Below the pieces are notes generated by a model, which worked only from the letters and a program-made list of their open reading frames with translations, did not search any database and was not told where the DNA came from. 64,000 bases of DNA from Bacteroidota bacterium (lineage in GTDB: Bacteria > Bacteroidota > Bacteroidia > Chitinophagales > Saprospiraceae): assembly GCA_963169455.1 (NCBI GenBank), contig CAUJDW010000050.1, positions 1 to 64,000 of the forward strand, written 5' to 3'. Below are positions 26,461 through 34,800 of this stretch, in pieces. The stretch's first letter is position 1; each line of letters starts with the position of its first letter. Both the position numbers and the translations under genes were made by a program.

Positions 26461-26466
26461 AGGAGG
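26461..26466 (+). promoter_or_regulatory. Canonical Shine-Dalgarno AGGAGG before the PfkB gene
   Basis: AGGAGG lies 7 bp before the ATG at 26474. Most genes in this window have no recognisable Shine-Dalgarno, as is usual in Bacteroidota, so this exact match is unusual. It supports the chosen start. Confidence 0.6.
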
Positions 26467-26473
26467 ATAAGCC

Positions 26474-27421
26474 ATGGCTTCACTGAATACGGGATACCTG
26501 TTGTGTTTTTGCCCCAACCCTTCCGTCGACACCTATTTGTGGGTGGAAAAACTTGAAAAAGGCGCCGTCAACCGGGCGCAGCGCGAGAGCCGCTATCCGG
26601 GCGGCAAAGGGCTTCACGTAGCCCTCGCCATTGCCGAGCTGGGCGAGCCGGTGGCCCTGCTGGGCGTCTGGGGCGGCGCCACCGGACAGTGGCTGCAGGC
26701 CGAGTGCACCCGCCTGGGCGTCGCCTGTTTCGGCCCCCAGCTTGCCGACTGGAACCGCACCTGCCTGACCATCGTCGGGCCCGAGGCCGAAACCAGGGAT
26801 ACCGAGATACTGGGCATGGGGCCCCGCATCAGCCAGCCCGACTACCAGCGGTTGCTGGCCGATTTCAGGGAGCTGCTGCCCCAGTCGGCCGGCATCGTCA
26901 TGAGCGGCTCCTGGCCGCCGGGGGCGCCGCCCGACCCCTACGGGCCATTCCTCGAACTGGCCCGCCAACATGGGAAGAAAGCTTTCCTGGATTGCTCCGG
27001 AGATGCCCTTGTGAAGGCATTGGCGCACCACCCCTTCGCCGTCCATGTCAATAAAAGCGAGGCGGAAGCCATCTCGCCGGACGGCGGGCAGGGCAGCGCA
27101 ACTGCCCACCTGATGGAACATACCGAACTGCTCGCTCTGACCGCCGGCAAAGACGGGCTCTTCCTGTATGGAACGGAAGAGGCCGTGCACGCCGGCTGCC
27201 AGCTCGAACAGGTGTTCAGCGCAGTGGGCAGCGGCGACTGCCTGGTAGCCGGGCTGGCAGTGGCCTACCGCCGGGGCCTGGGCCTCGCCGATTCGGCCCG
27301 CCTGGGCGCCGCCTGCGGAGCCGCCAACTGTATCCGCGAAGACCTGGGAATGTTGTACCGAATGGATGTGGAACGACTGCTGCCGAAAGTGAAAATAGAA
27401 TTCATCGAAAAGGTTGGCTGA
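26474..27421 (+). CDS. PfkB-family kinase, LacC/FruK-like (probable tagatose-6-phosphate kinase)
   Basis: A 315-residue phosphosugar kinase. It starts with the LacC/FruK-type CPNPSVDTYLWVE and SRYPGGKGLHVA, and ends with the PfkB signature around VFSAVGSGDCLVAG with catalytic Asp255. This branch usually phosphorylates tagatose-6-P or fructose-1-P, unlike the ribokinase-like PfkB at 9717. It would provide tagatose-1,6-bisphosphate for the aldolase at 10663. It follows the EamA transporter by 20 bp and precedes a DUF4832 protein by 24 bp, so it is part of the susCD operon. Fructose-1-P kinase activity is the main alternative. Confidence 0.82.
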   Translation: MASLNTGYLLCFCPNPSVDTYLWVEKLEKGAVNRAQRESRYPGGKGLHVALAIAELGEPVALLGVWGGATGQWLQAECTRLGVACFGPQLADWNRTCLTIVGPEAETRDTEILGMGPRISQPDYQRLLADFRELLPQSAGIVMSGSWPPGAPPDPYGPFLELARQHGKKAFLDCSGDALVKALAHHPFAVHVNKSEAEAISPDGGQGSATAHLMEHTELLALTAGKDGLFLYGTEEAVHAGCQLEQVFSAVGSGDCLVAGLAVAYRRGLGLADSARLGAACGAANCIREDLGMLYRMDVERLLPKVKIEFIEKVG

Positions 27422-27445
27422 AAGCCGGCACATAAACATCAAATC

Positions 27446-29266
27446 ATGAAATTTCTGGTCCCCCTTTGTTTGCTCAGCTTGTTGCAACTGGCTCTGGCTG
27501 CCCAAACCACTACCGTCACCTATCAGGAAAGCGTCGTTGATTTTCCCAATCCCGAGCGCGGTTTTTACCGCTATTCCTCCACCTATCCGGAGCCATACCA
27601 GTTCCTGGATGCCGGGCAGCTCGCCGCTTACCGGCAGTCACACCGCCCTTCTTCCGCTCAATACCACATTTTCAGCACGCTGGTATTCCGCTATTTTTTC
27701 CTGGATGATTTCGTCGGCAGCCCCCTGTCCGCACAGTTCCTCCAGAATGTGCAGCAGGATTTCGACGCAGTGCGGGAGGCCGGCGTCAAACTGATCGTTC
27801 GTTTCGCCTACACGGAAACGGTCAATGATGAAGGATGCCCTTCCTGGATTTGCCCGCCCTACGGCGATGCGCCCAAAGAACGGGTGCTGGAACACATACA
27901 GCAACTGAAGCCGCTGCTGCAGGCCAATAAGGACGTCATCGCAGTCGTACAGCTGGGCTTCATCGGCGTTTGGGGCGAAGGCTATTATACCGATTATTTC
28001 GGCGATGCTTCCCAGGCGCCCAATATCCTCACCAATGAAAACTGGCAGGACCGCAACGAGGTGCTTGCGGCGCTGCTCGACGCACTGCCCCCCGAACGCA
28101 TGGTCCAGGTGCGGTACCCGCAAATCAAGCAGCGGCTGGTGTACGGGCTGGGGTCGCCCACTTCTTCTCCTCCGCTGACGTTGGCCGAAGCCTATAACTA
28201 CAGCAACAAGGCGCGCATCGGCCACCACAACGACTGCTTCCTGGCCAGCTCAACGGATTTCGGCACCTACAACAACTACGGGCCGCCAACGGCCAACAGC
28301 GATACGGCCAACCTAAAACCTTATCTGGCCGAAGACTCCCGCTTCGTGGCCATAGGGGGAGAAACCTGCAACGGCTACAACCCCCACGATAACTGCTCCT
28401 CGGCCGGTGGCAAAGCGGAAGCGGAGATGGAGCGCTTCCACTATTCCTACCTGAATTCGCAATACAACAACTTCGAGGTGAACAATGACTGGGTGAGCCA
28501 GGGTTGTATCGAAAATATTAAAAAAAGGCTTGGCTACCGCCTGGTGCTGCAGGAGGGTTCCTATTCCACGGCCGCCCGCCCCGGCAGCGCCATGCAGGTT
28601 GACATCCAGCTCAAAAACGTGGGTTACGCAGCCCCCTTCAACCCCCGCGATGTGGAACTCATCCTCTCCGACAATAGCCAGGCCATCGCCTTCCGGGCCA
28701 GGCTGGAAGAGGTGGACCCCCGTTTCTGGGAGCCGGGGCCCGTCCACCGCATACAAACCAACGTCTGCCTGCCCGCCGATATGCCGCCCGGCAATTACGA
28801 ATTGTTCCTCTTTTTACCCGACCCGGAACCCGGCATCCGCCACAGGCCGGAGTACGCCATTCACCTGGCCAATTTCGAGGCCTGGGTGCCTACGCTGGGC
28901 TTTAACCGCCTGAACCATGCCCTTTCCGTGTCGGACGACGCCCCCGCCAACCCCTGCGGCAGCGGGCCGGCCTTCGAATCAACGGCTTTTCTCAACAGCC
29001 TCCCCGCTACATCCCCCGGAACGGAATGGGCCATCTACCCCAATCCCGCCGCAGGGGAGGCCATCATCGAAAGAAAGGGTGCTGCAGCTGGCGTAGCCAG
29101 GCTGCTCGTCCTGAATGCACTCGGACAGCCGGTAATGCCTCCCCTGCAAATTGGAATGCAGGAAAGCACGGCCATCGATATCAGCGGATTGCCCGGCGGC
29201 GCTTATTTCTTCCGCATGGAAAGCCGCGACGGGGCTGCTACGGAGAGGGTTATTGTCAGGCCGTAA
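27446..29266 (+). CDS. DUF4874/DUF4832 surface protein with T9SS tail (paralogue of 16757-19486)
   Basis: A 606-residue secreted protein, signal peptide ending LALAAQ. It shares with the 909-residue paralogue the opening FPNPERGFYRY (33-43), FIGVWGEGYYTD (Glu178), RIGHHNDC (about 258-264) and GGETCNGYNP (Glu306). It lacks the CBM9/Fn3 part and goes from DUF4832 (to about 510) straight to a Por sorting tail (IYPNPAAGEAIIERKG, LPGGAYFFRMESRDG). The role is unknown. As the last gene of the susCD operon, a surface glycosidase or glycan-processing function is the best guess. A bidirectional terminator follows. Confidence 0.75.
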   Translation: MKFLVPLCLLSLLQLALAAQTTTVTYQESVVDFPNPERGFYRYSSTYPEPYQFLDAGQLAAYRQSHRPSSAQYHIFSTLVFRYFFLDDFVGSPLSAQFLQNVQQDFDAVREAGVKLIVRFAYTETVNDEGCPSWICPPYGDAPKERVLEHIQQLKPLLQANKDVIAVVQLGFIGVWGEGYYTDYFGDASQAPNILTNENWQDRNEVLAALLDALPPERMVQVRYPQIKQRLVYGLGSPTSSPPLTLAEAYNYSNKARIGHHNDCFLASSTDFGTYNNYGPPTANSDTANLKPYLAEDSRFVAIGGETCNGYNPHDNCSSAGGKAEAEMERFHYSYLNSQYNNFEVNNDWVSQGCIENIKKRLGYRLVLQEGSYSTAARPGSAMQVDIQLKNVGYAAPFNPRDVELILSDNSQAIAFRARLEEVDPRFWEPGPVHRIQTNVCLPADMPPGNYELFLFLPDPEPGIRHRPEYAIHLANFEAWVPTLGFNRLNHALSVSDDAPANPCGSGPAFESTAFLNSLPATSPGTEWAIYPNPAAGEAIIERKGAAAGVARLLVLNALGQPVMPPLQIGMQESTAIDISGLPGGAYFFRMESRDGAATERVIVRP

Positions 29267-29392
29267 ATATTTGGGCTCCTTAACGGCATTATCTGGCCCG
29301 CGGCCCAGGCAAAGCCCCTCAAAGGCTCCCTGATTATCATTTCGCGGGCCGCAGGCCCGCGTTCCAGCATGGTTACGTCCGGCCATTAAAAA

Positions 29393-29420
29393 AACCGGGG
29401 CGGCTGAAGCCGCCCCGGTT
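29393..29420. terminator. Bidirectional intrinsic terminator
   Basis: Stem AACCGGGGCGGC / GCCGCCCCGGTT with loop TGAA, flanked by A7 on the left and T7 on the right, so it works on both strands. It separates the convergent DUF4832 and FAS1 genes. Just upstream (29342-29365) is TCGCGGGCCGCAGG..., a word nearly repeated at 4872-4895. Confidence 0.9.
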
Positions 29421-29451
29421 TTTTTAATGGCAACAAATAAACCACCATGCC

Positions 29452-30585
29452 TTAGCGGCTCAGCAACAACCGCTGATAGGCAGAGAATGCCTCAGATTGA
29501 ATCTGCAGAATATAAGCGCCGGCAGGCATCCCGCTGACGTCCACGCGCTCCACCTGCTCCTGGCTGTTCCACCTGCGCAGAAGCCCGCCTTCCAGATTGT
29601 ATAGGGTAAGAACCGCTTTTCCCGCGAGTTCCTCCGGCAGGGCTACATGGAACTTCCCGGCAGCCGGATTGGGGAATACGCGAATGCGCTCTTCCAGGCT
29701 TGGTTCGGCTGTGTTGACAATGGCCGGCAGGAGCACGGCGTCGATGACGTGCACCACGCCGTTGTCAGCCAGGATGTCGGCTACGATTACTTTGGCGTCG
29801 TTGATGAATACGCCTTCGGCGTTGATGGTGACCGTCACGTCTTCACCCTGCAGGGTGGCGGCTGCCTGCCCGTCCGTCAGGTCTGTGGACAGCACCTGAG
29901 CGCCCAGGACGTGGTAGAGCAGGATTTGGGCCAGGTCGCCGGTGGGGTCGGCCAGCAGTTGGTCGACCAGCCCTGCGGGCAGTGCGGCGAAAGCGGCATC
30001 GGTAGGGGCGAAGACCGTGAAGGGCCCGTCGCCGCTGAGGTCGTCGGCCAGCCCTGCGGCGATTACGGCCGCTTCCAGGGTGTTGTGGTCGGGGCTGTTG
30101 ACGATGATGTCCACCACCGTGGTTACAGGCGGCAGTAGCACGGCGTCGATGACGTGCACCACGCCGTTGTCGGCCAGGATGTCGGCAACGGTTACTTTGG
30201 CGTCGTTGATGAATACGCCTTCGGCATTGATGGTGACCGTCACGTCATCACCCTGCAGGGTGGCGGCTGCCTGCCCGTCCGTCAGGTCCGTGGACAGCAC
30301 CTGAGCGCCCAGGACGTGGTAGAGCAGGATTTGGGCCAGGTCGCCGGTGGGGTCGGCCAGCAGTTGGTCGACCAGCCCTGCGGGCAGTGCGGCGAAAGCG
30401 TCGTCGGTTGGTGCGAAGACCGTGAAGGGCCCGTCGCCGCTGAGGTCGTCGGCCAGTTCAGCGGCGATGACGGCCGCTTCCAGGGTGTTGTGGTCGGGGC
30501 TGTTGGCGATGATGTCCACCACCGTTTGCGCCCGGGTGAAACAAGAAAAGAGCAGGATGCTCACTATGGTAAATAAGGCCTTCAT
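29452..30585 (-). CDS. Secreted protein with two near-identical FAS1 (fasciclin) domains and a T9SS tail
   Basis: A 377-residue protein (start at 30585, giving signal MKALFTIVSILLFSCFTRAQ; the longer frame from 30708 has no signal). Two FAS1 domains of 135 residues follow each other with only about seven differences, each with TVFAPTDDAFAALP-like and YHVLGAQVLSTDLTDG. FAS1 domains mediate adhesion or matrix contact. The C-terminus is a Por/T9SS tail (VFPNPAAGKFHVAL, MPAGAYILQIQ). The near identity at DNA level means a recent 405-bp tandem duplication. It is convergent with the DUF4832 gene. Confidence 0.9.
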   Translation of the reverse strand: MKALFTIVSILLFSCFTRAQTVVDIIANSPDHNTLEAAVIAAELADDLSGDGPFTVFAPTDDAFAALPAGLVDQLLADPTGDLAQILLYHVLGAQVLSTDLTDGQAAATLQGDDVTVTINAEGVFINDAKVTVADILADNGVVHVIDAVLLPPVTTVVDIIVNSPDHNTLEAAVIAAGLADDLSGDGPFTVFAPTDAAFAALPAGLVDQLLADPTGDLAQILLYHVLGAQVLSTDLTDGQAAATLQGEDVTVTINAEGVFINDAKVIVADILADNGVVHVIDAVLLPAIVNTAEPSLEERIRVFPNPAAGKFHVALPEELAGKAVLTLYNLEGGLLRRWNSQEQVERVDVSGMPAGAYILQIQSEAFSAYQRLLLSR

Positions 30586-30872
30586 AGGGTGAAGTTTTTG
30601 TTTAAGGAATGAAGGCTTTAACATCATCGGAATGGCATTGTTGATAAAGAGAAGGCCGATTTTCGGCAGGGCTGGCAAAAGAAATTCGATTTGATAAAAA
30701 ACCGTCACTTCCGTATTTTGCGTGAACCTTTTGGCCGGGGGGCATGGTTCTCCCCCGCGGATGGAGGGGCGATGGAGGCAGGGGGCATTGATTTAAGTCA
30801 TTGAAAAAGTTCCTGGTTTACTCTTATTTACTACTTAACCTAAATTCTCCCAAATCAAAAAAATCGATCAGT

Positions 30873-31811
30873 ATGCGTACCTCAGCGGAAGGAAAAACAG
30901 AAAAGCCCGGCCTGCCAGGCTTTGAAATCCAGGAGGCCCTGGTTGGGCTGGCGCTGGACAAAATAGACGCCTCCATTGTAAAATATCTCAGTTTCTTCAG
31001 CGAGCATATTCCATTGCAAAGCGTCACATTCTTACACGTCATATCTTCCCCGAAGCAGGCCTGGCCGTTTTCGGCCGTTTTCCCGGAAAAAGAGGTGGAG
31101 CTGAGCCCGGAAAAGGAAGCGGAAGTGGCCCAGGCGATGAAAGCAGAAACGAAAAAACTGCCTCCGCATCTGGCGGGAGAGAAACTGAAGTACGTTATTA
31201 AAGACGGTTCCGTACTGGACGAATTTGTCAGCCTGTCGGCGGAAAAGAACGCCGGGCTGATCATCGTCGGCAAAAGGCCCGGCCACAGAAGCGGCGTACT
31301 GGCCAAAAACCTTATCCGGCAGGCGCGAACCAACCTGCTGATGGTGCCGGAACAATCTCACGGCCACCTGCGCACCATTGTTGTGCCCATCGATTTTTCG
31401 GATAATTCCATCCGCGCCCTCAAAGCTGCCCTGGCCATTAAATATGCGGCCGGAAAAGGCACAAAAATCATTGCCCTGAACATCTACCAGCGCCCCGACC
31501 TGCTGTCCTACAAAGTGGATATGACGCCCGAACAGTTCGAGCGGAACATCCGGGAAAACCACGAAAAAGGCTTCGAGAAGTTCATCTCGGAACAACTGCC
31601 CGGCTTTGAAAAGGAGATCCACCCGCTTCTTGTGGAAAGCGGCCTGCCCGACATTGCCAACCAGATACTGGAACAAAGCCTGGAAGCCAAAGCTGACCTG
31701 ATCATCGTAGGCTCCAGAGGCCATTCCCAACTGGAGCGCCTGCTGCTGGGCAGCACCACGGAGACGCTGCTGAACATCAATGAGCAGGCGCCGCTGATGG
31801 TGGTGAAGTAA
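30873..31811 (+). CDS. Tandem universal stress protein (UspA family)
   Basis: A 312-residue cytoplasmic protein with two Usp folds (about 15-160 and 165-312). The second half keeps the ATP-binding signature GSRGHSQLERLLLGSTTE (G-x2-G-x9-GS). The first half has a degenerate GKRPGHRSGVLAK, so probably only one site binds nucleotide. The start at 30873 is preferred; a longer frame from 30801 adds a 24-residue hydrophobic/basic leader unlike other Usp proteins. Such proteins respond to starvation or redox stress. No operon partner is evident. Confidence 0.82.
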   Translation: MRTSAEGKTEKPGLPGFEIQEALVGLALDKIDASIVKYLSFFSEHIPLQSVTFLHVISSPKQAWPFSAVFPEKEVELSPEKEAEVAQAMKAETKKLPPHLAGEKLKYVIKDGSVLDEFVSLSAEKNAGLIIVGKRPGHRSGVLAKNLIRQARTNLLMVPEQSHGHLRTIVVPIDFSDNSIRALKAALAIKYAAGKGTKIIALNIYQRPDLLSYKVDMTPEQFERNIRENHEKGFEKFISEQLPGFEKEIHPLLVESGLPDIANQILEQSLEAKADLIIVGSRGHSQLERLLLGSTTETLLNINEQAPLMVVK

Positions 31812-31872
31812 CAGGGGCTCAGCGGTCTCGGCGCATGGCCTCTGGCGGCAGGAGTGCGAATAAAGGCCGCCT

Positions 31873-31974
31873 TCATTCTTTTTCCTTGCGGAAAACCCTG
31901 AGGAAAAAATACGCGGTAAACGCTGTAACCACCAGATAAGCCGAAAGCATCAGCAGCAGGGCAGAGGTATTCAT
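31873..31974 (-). CDS. MetS-like small subunit of the NSS transporter (33 aa)
   Basis: A 33-codon ORF encoding one hydrophobic helix (SALLLMLSAYLVVTAFTAYF) and a basic end (LRVFRKEKE). Its ATG overlaps the stop codon of the NSS transporter by four bases (ATGA), which implies translational coupling. Small one-helix partners of this kind (MetS in the MetP/MetS methionine/alanine transporter) are known for bacterial NSS transporters, and length and position fit. Its brevity prevents certainty from sequence alone. Confidence 0.75.
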   Translation of the reverse strand: MNTSALLLMLSAYLVVTAFTAYFFLRVFRKEKE

Positions 31975-33488
31975 AGGTAATGTTTGGCTTGTTTCCTTTT
32001 GATGGACGCCTTGTAAACCAATGCGGCGAAGCCGGCGAACAGGGCCAGCATCAACAGCCGGGCTAGGTGGACCATCAACGGCTGAGGCGTCGTAATTTTC
32101 TCCCAGATGGATGGCAGGCTGCCTATAAACACCACCAGCAAAAAAGCAGGGGTGACGAACTTGATGACGAATTTGAAAAAAACCGGCACTTTAATATCCG
32201 CCCCGGTAGTGATCTCTTCCCACCCTCTCCTGATGCCGAAAACCCAGGCGAAAAGGAGGGTTTCCGCCAGGGCGAAAACGACCAGGGAAACGGTGCCCGC
32301 CCAGTAGTCGAACTCATTGAAAGCAGCAGGGGAAAGCACGCACGGAATGCCCAGCAGCATGACGATGAACCCGAAGGCGTAAGCCGAAGGCCCCCGGCCC
32401 CAGGAAAATTCATCGCGCAGGAAGCCCATCACCGGTGTCCCCATGGCCAGGGAGGAGGTAATGCCGGCAAAGAAAAGCAGCCCGAACCACAGGACGCCGG
32501 CCAGGGCGGCAAGCACCGGGCCCCACTCCTGGAACAGATAAGGCAGAGTGCGGAAGCCCAAACCGAAACCGCCGCCTTCCGCAACGAGCGTTTTCATCCC
32601 CTCGATGCCGAAATAGCCAACCGTGATGGGGATGATGATGGCGCTGCCCAGCACAACTTCGACGAACTCGTTGGTCCAGCCCGCCGTCATGGCGTTGAGG
32701 GCGATGTCATCCCTGGCGCGCAGGTAGGAGGCATAACACTGGATGCTGCCCATCCCCACCGAAAGGGTGAAGAAAATCTGCCCGGCGGCGTTCAGCCATA
32801 CCGTGGGGCTCCAGATGGAGGAAAAGTCGGGCGTCCAGAGGAAATTCAGGCCCATGGCGCTGTCATACCGGGCGCCGGCCTCGCCGGCATGCAGGGTAAA
32901 CCCGCGAACGGCCAGGATGGCGCCGAAAAGGAGCAGCAAAGGCATCCCGATTTTGGCGGCGCGCTCCACGCCCCCGCTGAGCCCCCTCGAAAGGATCCAG
33001 GTGTTCAGCGCCAGGCACAGCAACCAGAAAAAGACGGGGGCCAAGCTGTCCAGCGCTACATATCTGCCATAAAATTCCGAAACGGCTTCCTGGCTTTGGC
33101 CCTGGAATGTGCCGGTGAGGGAGTAGTAGATATACCCCAGCGTCCAGCTTTCAATATAGCAGTAATAGGCCGCCACTCCGATATTGGTAAATATGCCGAA
33201 CACCCCGAAATACTTCCACCACTTCTGATGGGGGGCCATCTCCGAGAGGATGAAGGGCGTGCTGTGGTTGCCTGCCTGCCCCCCGAACCGCCCGATGGTC
33301 CACTCGATGAATAGCAGCGGCAGGCCCATCAATACAAAACACACCAGATAGGGTATGATGAAGGAGCCGCCGCCGTTCTGGATAGCCTGCACCGGAAAGC
33401 GAAGGAAGTTGCCCAGCCCCACGGCGTTGCCCGCCATGGCCAGGATGAGGCCCAGCCGGGAACCCCATTGTTCTTTTGTTTGTGTCAT
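31971..33488 (-). CDS. Sodium-dependent NSS/SNF-family amino-acid transporter
   Basis: A 505-residue inner-membrane protein with about 11-12 helices. The N-terminus has the family hallmark AGNAVGLGNFLRFP, which forms the sodium/substrate site in LeuT-fold transporters, followed by GGGSFIIPYLVCFVLMGLPLLFIEW. It likely imports an amino acid such as methionine or alanine with Na+. It is translationally coupled to a 33-residue downstream subunit. It diverges from the MpaB-like gene. Confidence 0.92.
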   Translation of the reverse strand: MTQTKEQWGSRLGLILAMAGNAVGLGNFLRFPVQAIQNGGGSFIIPYLVCFVLMGLPLLFIEWTIGRFGGQAGNHSTPFILSEMAPHQKWWKYFGVFGIFTNIGVAAYYCYIESWTLGYIYYSLTGTFQGQSQEAVSEFYGRYVALDSLAPVFFWLLCLALNTWILSRGLSGGVERAAKIGMPLLLLFGAILAVRGFTLHAGEAGARYDSAMGLNFLWTPDFSSIWSPTVWLNAAGQIFFTLSVGMGSIQCYASYLRARDDIALNAMTAGWTNEFVEVVLGSAIIIPITVGYFGIEGMKTLVAEGGGFGLGFRTLPYLFQEWGPVLAALAGVLWFGLLFFAGITSSLAMGTPVMGFLRDEFSWGRGPSAYAFGFIVMLLGIPCVLSPAAFNEFDYWAGTVSLVVFALAETLLFAWVFGIRRGWEEITTGADIKVPVFFKFVIKFVTPAFLLVVFIGSLPSIWEKITTPQPLMVHLARLLMLALFAGFAALVYKASIKRKQAKHYL

Positions 33489-33619
33489 TGCCGTTCGCGT
33501 TCAACTGAAATGACTTGGAACAACAATTTAGGCCTCTTTTTTTTATTCTTCGAGAAAGCGCTGAACTGTTTTTAGGTGTTAATTCCCCTAATTTTGTTGC
33601 CGGATAAAAGGACAGAAAT

Positions 33620-34540
33620 ATGAAAACCGCCTTCACCATACCTTCCGCCACGCCTCCGGAACTGCACGGCCACTTTCCCCCTGAGGTGCTGCGGGCCCGT
33701 TACCGCAAAACCCGCGCCGAATATATCGCCACCCTCGGCCCTCAGCGGCATTGCCAGGAGATCGCCTACCTGCTGGCCTGCTACGAATTCCCCTGGGACA
33801 CCACGCGCTCGCTCGAGCTGGCTCTTTTCCGCGTGTTCGGCGTGGCCAAGGGCACGCCGCTGCTGGTGCAGACGGGCGAGTTTCTGCACCGCGTTCAGAA
33901 GCGCTACGACGACACGGTGCTCATCCTGTCCGAAATACTGGAAAACGGCTACGACAGCCCCCGCGGGCAGGCGGCGCTGCGGCGCATGAACGAACAGCAT
34001 GGCCGCTACCGCATCCCCAACGACGAATACCTGTACACCCTGTCCACCTTCATTTTCGAACCCATCCGCTGGAACGAACGCTTTGGCTGGCGCAGGCTGA
34101 CGGAACAGGAGAAACAGGCTTCCTATTATTTGTGGCGGGAAATCGGGCGGCGCATGGCCATCAAAGATATCCCCGAAAGCTACGAAGCTTTCGAGCGCTT
34201 CAACATCGAATTCGAGCGCACCCACTTCCGCTATTCCGCAGACAACCGCGCGCTGGCCGAATCGACGCGCAACCTCATGCTGAGCTGGGTGTTGCCGAAA
34301 TGGCTCCGCCCGCTCGGCGCCCCCTTCATCCACGCGCTGATCGACGAGCCCATGCTGCGGGCGGTAGGCTTCCCGCTGCCGCCGGCCTGGCTGCGGGGGC
34401 TGGTGGAAGGCATGCTGCGCCTGCGGGCCCGGCTGCTCAGGCTGCTCCCCCCGCGCCGGGAGGCGCGGCTGCTGACGCGGCAGAAGAACCGCACTTATCC
34501 GAATGGGTATGCTGTGGATCAGTTGGGGGCGGACCGGTAA
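33620..34540 (+). CDS. MpaB-family (DUF2236) oxygenase-like protein
   Basis: A 306-residue, Arg-rich protein matching the MpaB/Lcp-type DUF2236 pattern: RYDDTVLILSEILENGYDS, RMNEQHGRYRIPNDEYLYTL, PIRWNERFGWRRLTEQEK. The family includes haem-dependent latex-clearing oxygenases and MpaB. The conserved His of RMNEQHGRY may bind haem. The substrate is unknown. It is a single gene, divergent from the NSS transporter and convergent with the tRNA. Confidence 0.78.
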   Translation: MKTAFTIPSATPPELHGHFPPEVLRARYRKTRAEYIATLGPQRHCQEIAYLLACYEFPWDTTRSLELALFRVFGVAKGTPLLVQTGEFLHRVQKRYDDTVLILSEILENGYDSPRGQAALRRMNEQHGRYRIPNDEYLYTLSTFIFEPIRWNERFGWRRLTEQEKQASYYLWREIGRRMAIKDIPESYEAFERFNIEFERTHFRYSADNRALAESTRNLMLSWVLPKWLRPLGAPFIHALIDEPMLRAVGFPLPPAWLRGLVEGMLRLRARLLRLLPPRREARLLTRQKNRTYPNGYAVDQLGADR

Positions 34541-34556
34541 GCTGAGAAAGAAAAAG

Positions 34557-34631
34557 TGGGACGTATTGGATTCGAACCAACGACCTCAGCTGTGTGAAAG
34601 CTGCGCTCTGAACCAACTGAGCTAACGTCCC
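34557..34631 (-). tRNA. tRNA-Val (anticodon CAC)
   Basis: A 75-nt cloverleaf on the minus strand. The acceptor stem GGGACGT/ACGTCCC, the D arm with AGCTCAGTTGG, the anticodon arm CAGCT-TTCACAC-AGCTG (anticodon CAC, valine GTG) and the T arm around GGTTCGAATCC are all present. The 3' CCA is not encoded. Confidence 0.93.
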
Positions 34632-34714
34632 TGAGGTGAGAAAGGGAGGGAAAATTAAGCATTTTTCTGATGAAAATCCACTTCTCAGAAAAAATGTCAC
34701 GCCAAAAATGAAAA

Positions 34715-34737
34715 GGCCGGCGCAAATAGCGCCGGCC
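34715..34737 (-). terminator. Hairpin terminator after the Hsp20 genes
   Basis: A 9-bp perfect GC stem GGCCGGCGC / GCGCCGGCC with a 5-base loop. On the minus strand it is followed by TTTTCATTTTT. It lies about 64 bp after the end of the Hsp20 gene at 34801. Confidence 0.75.
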
Positions 34738-34800
34738 TCAAAATAAACACCTAAAACCCTATTAACTAACCTTCCGGACAGTTTGCCTGTCCTCAAAAAT

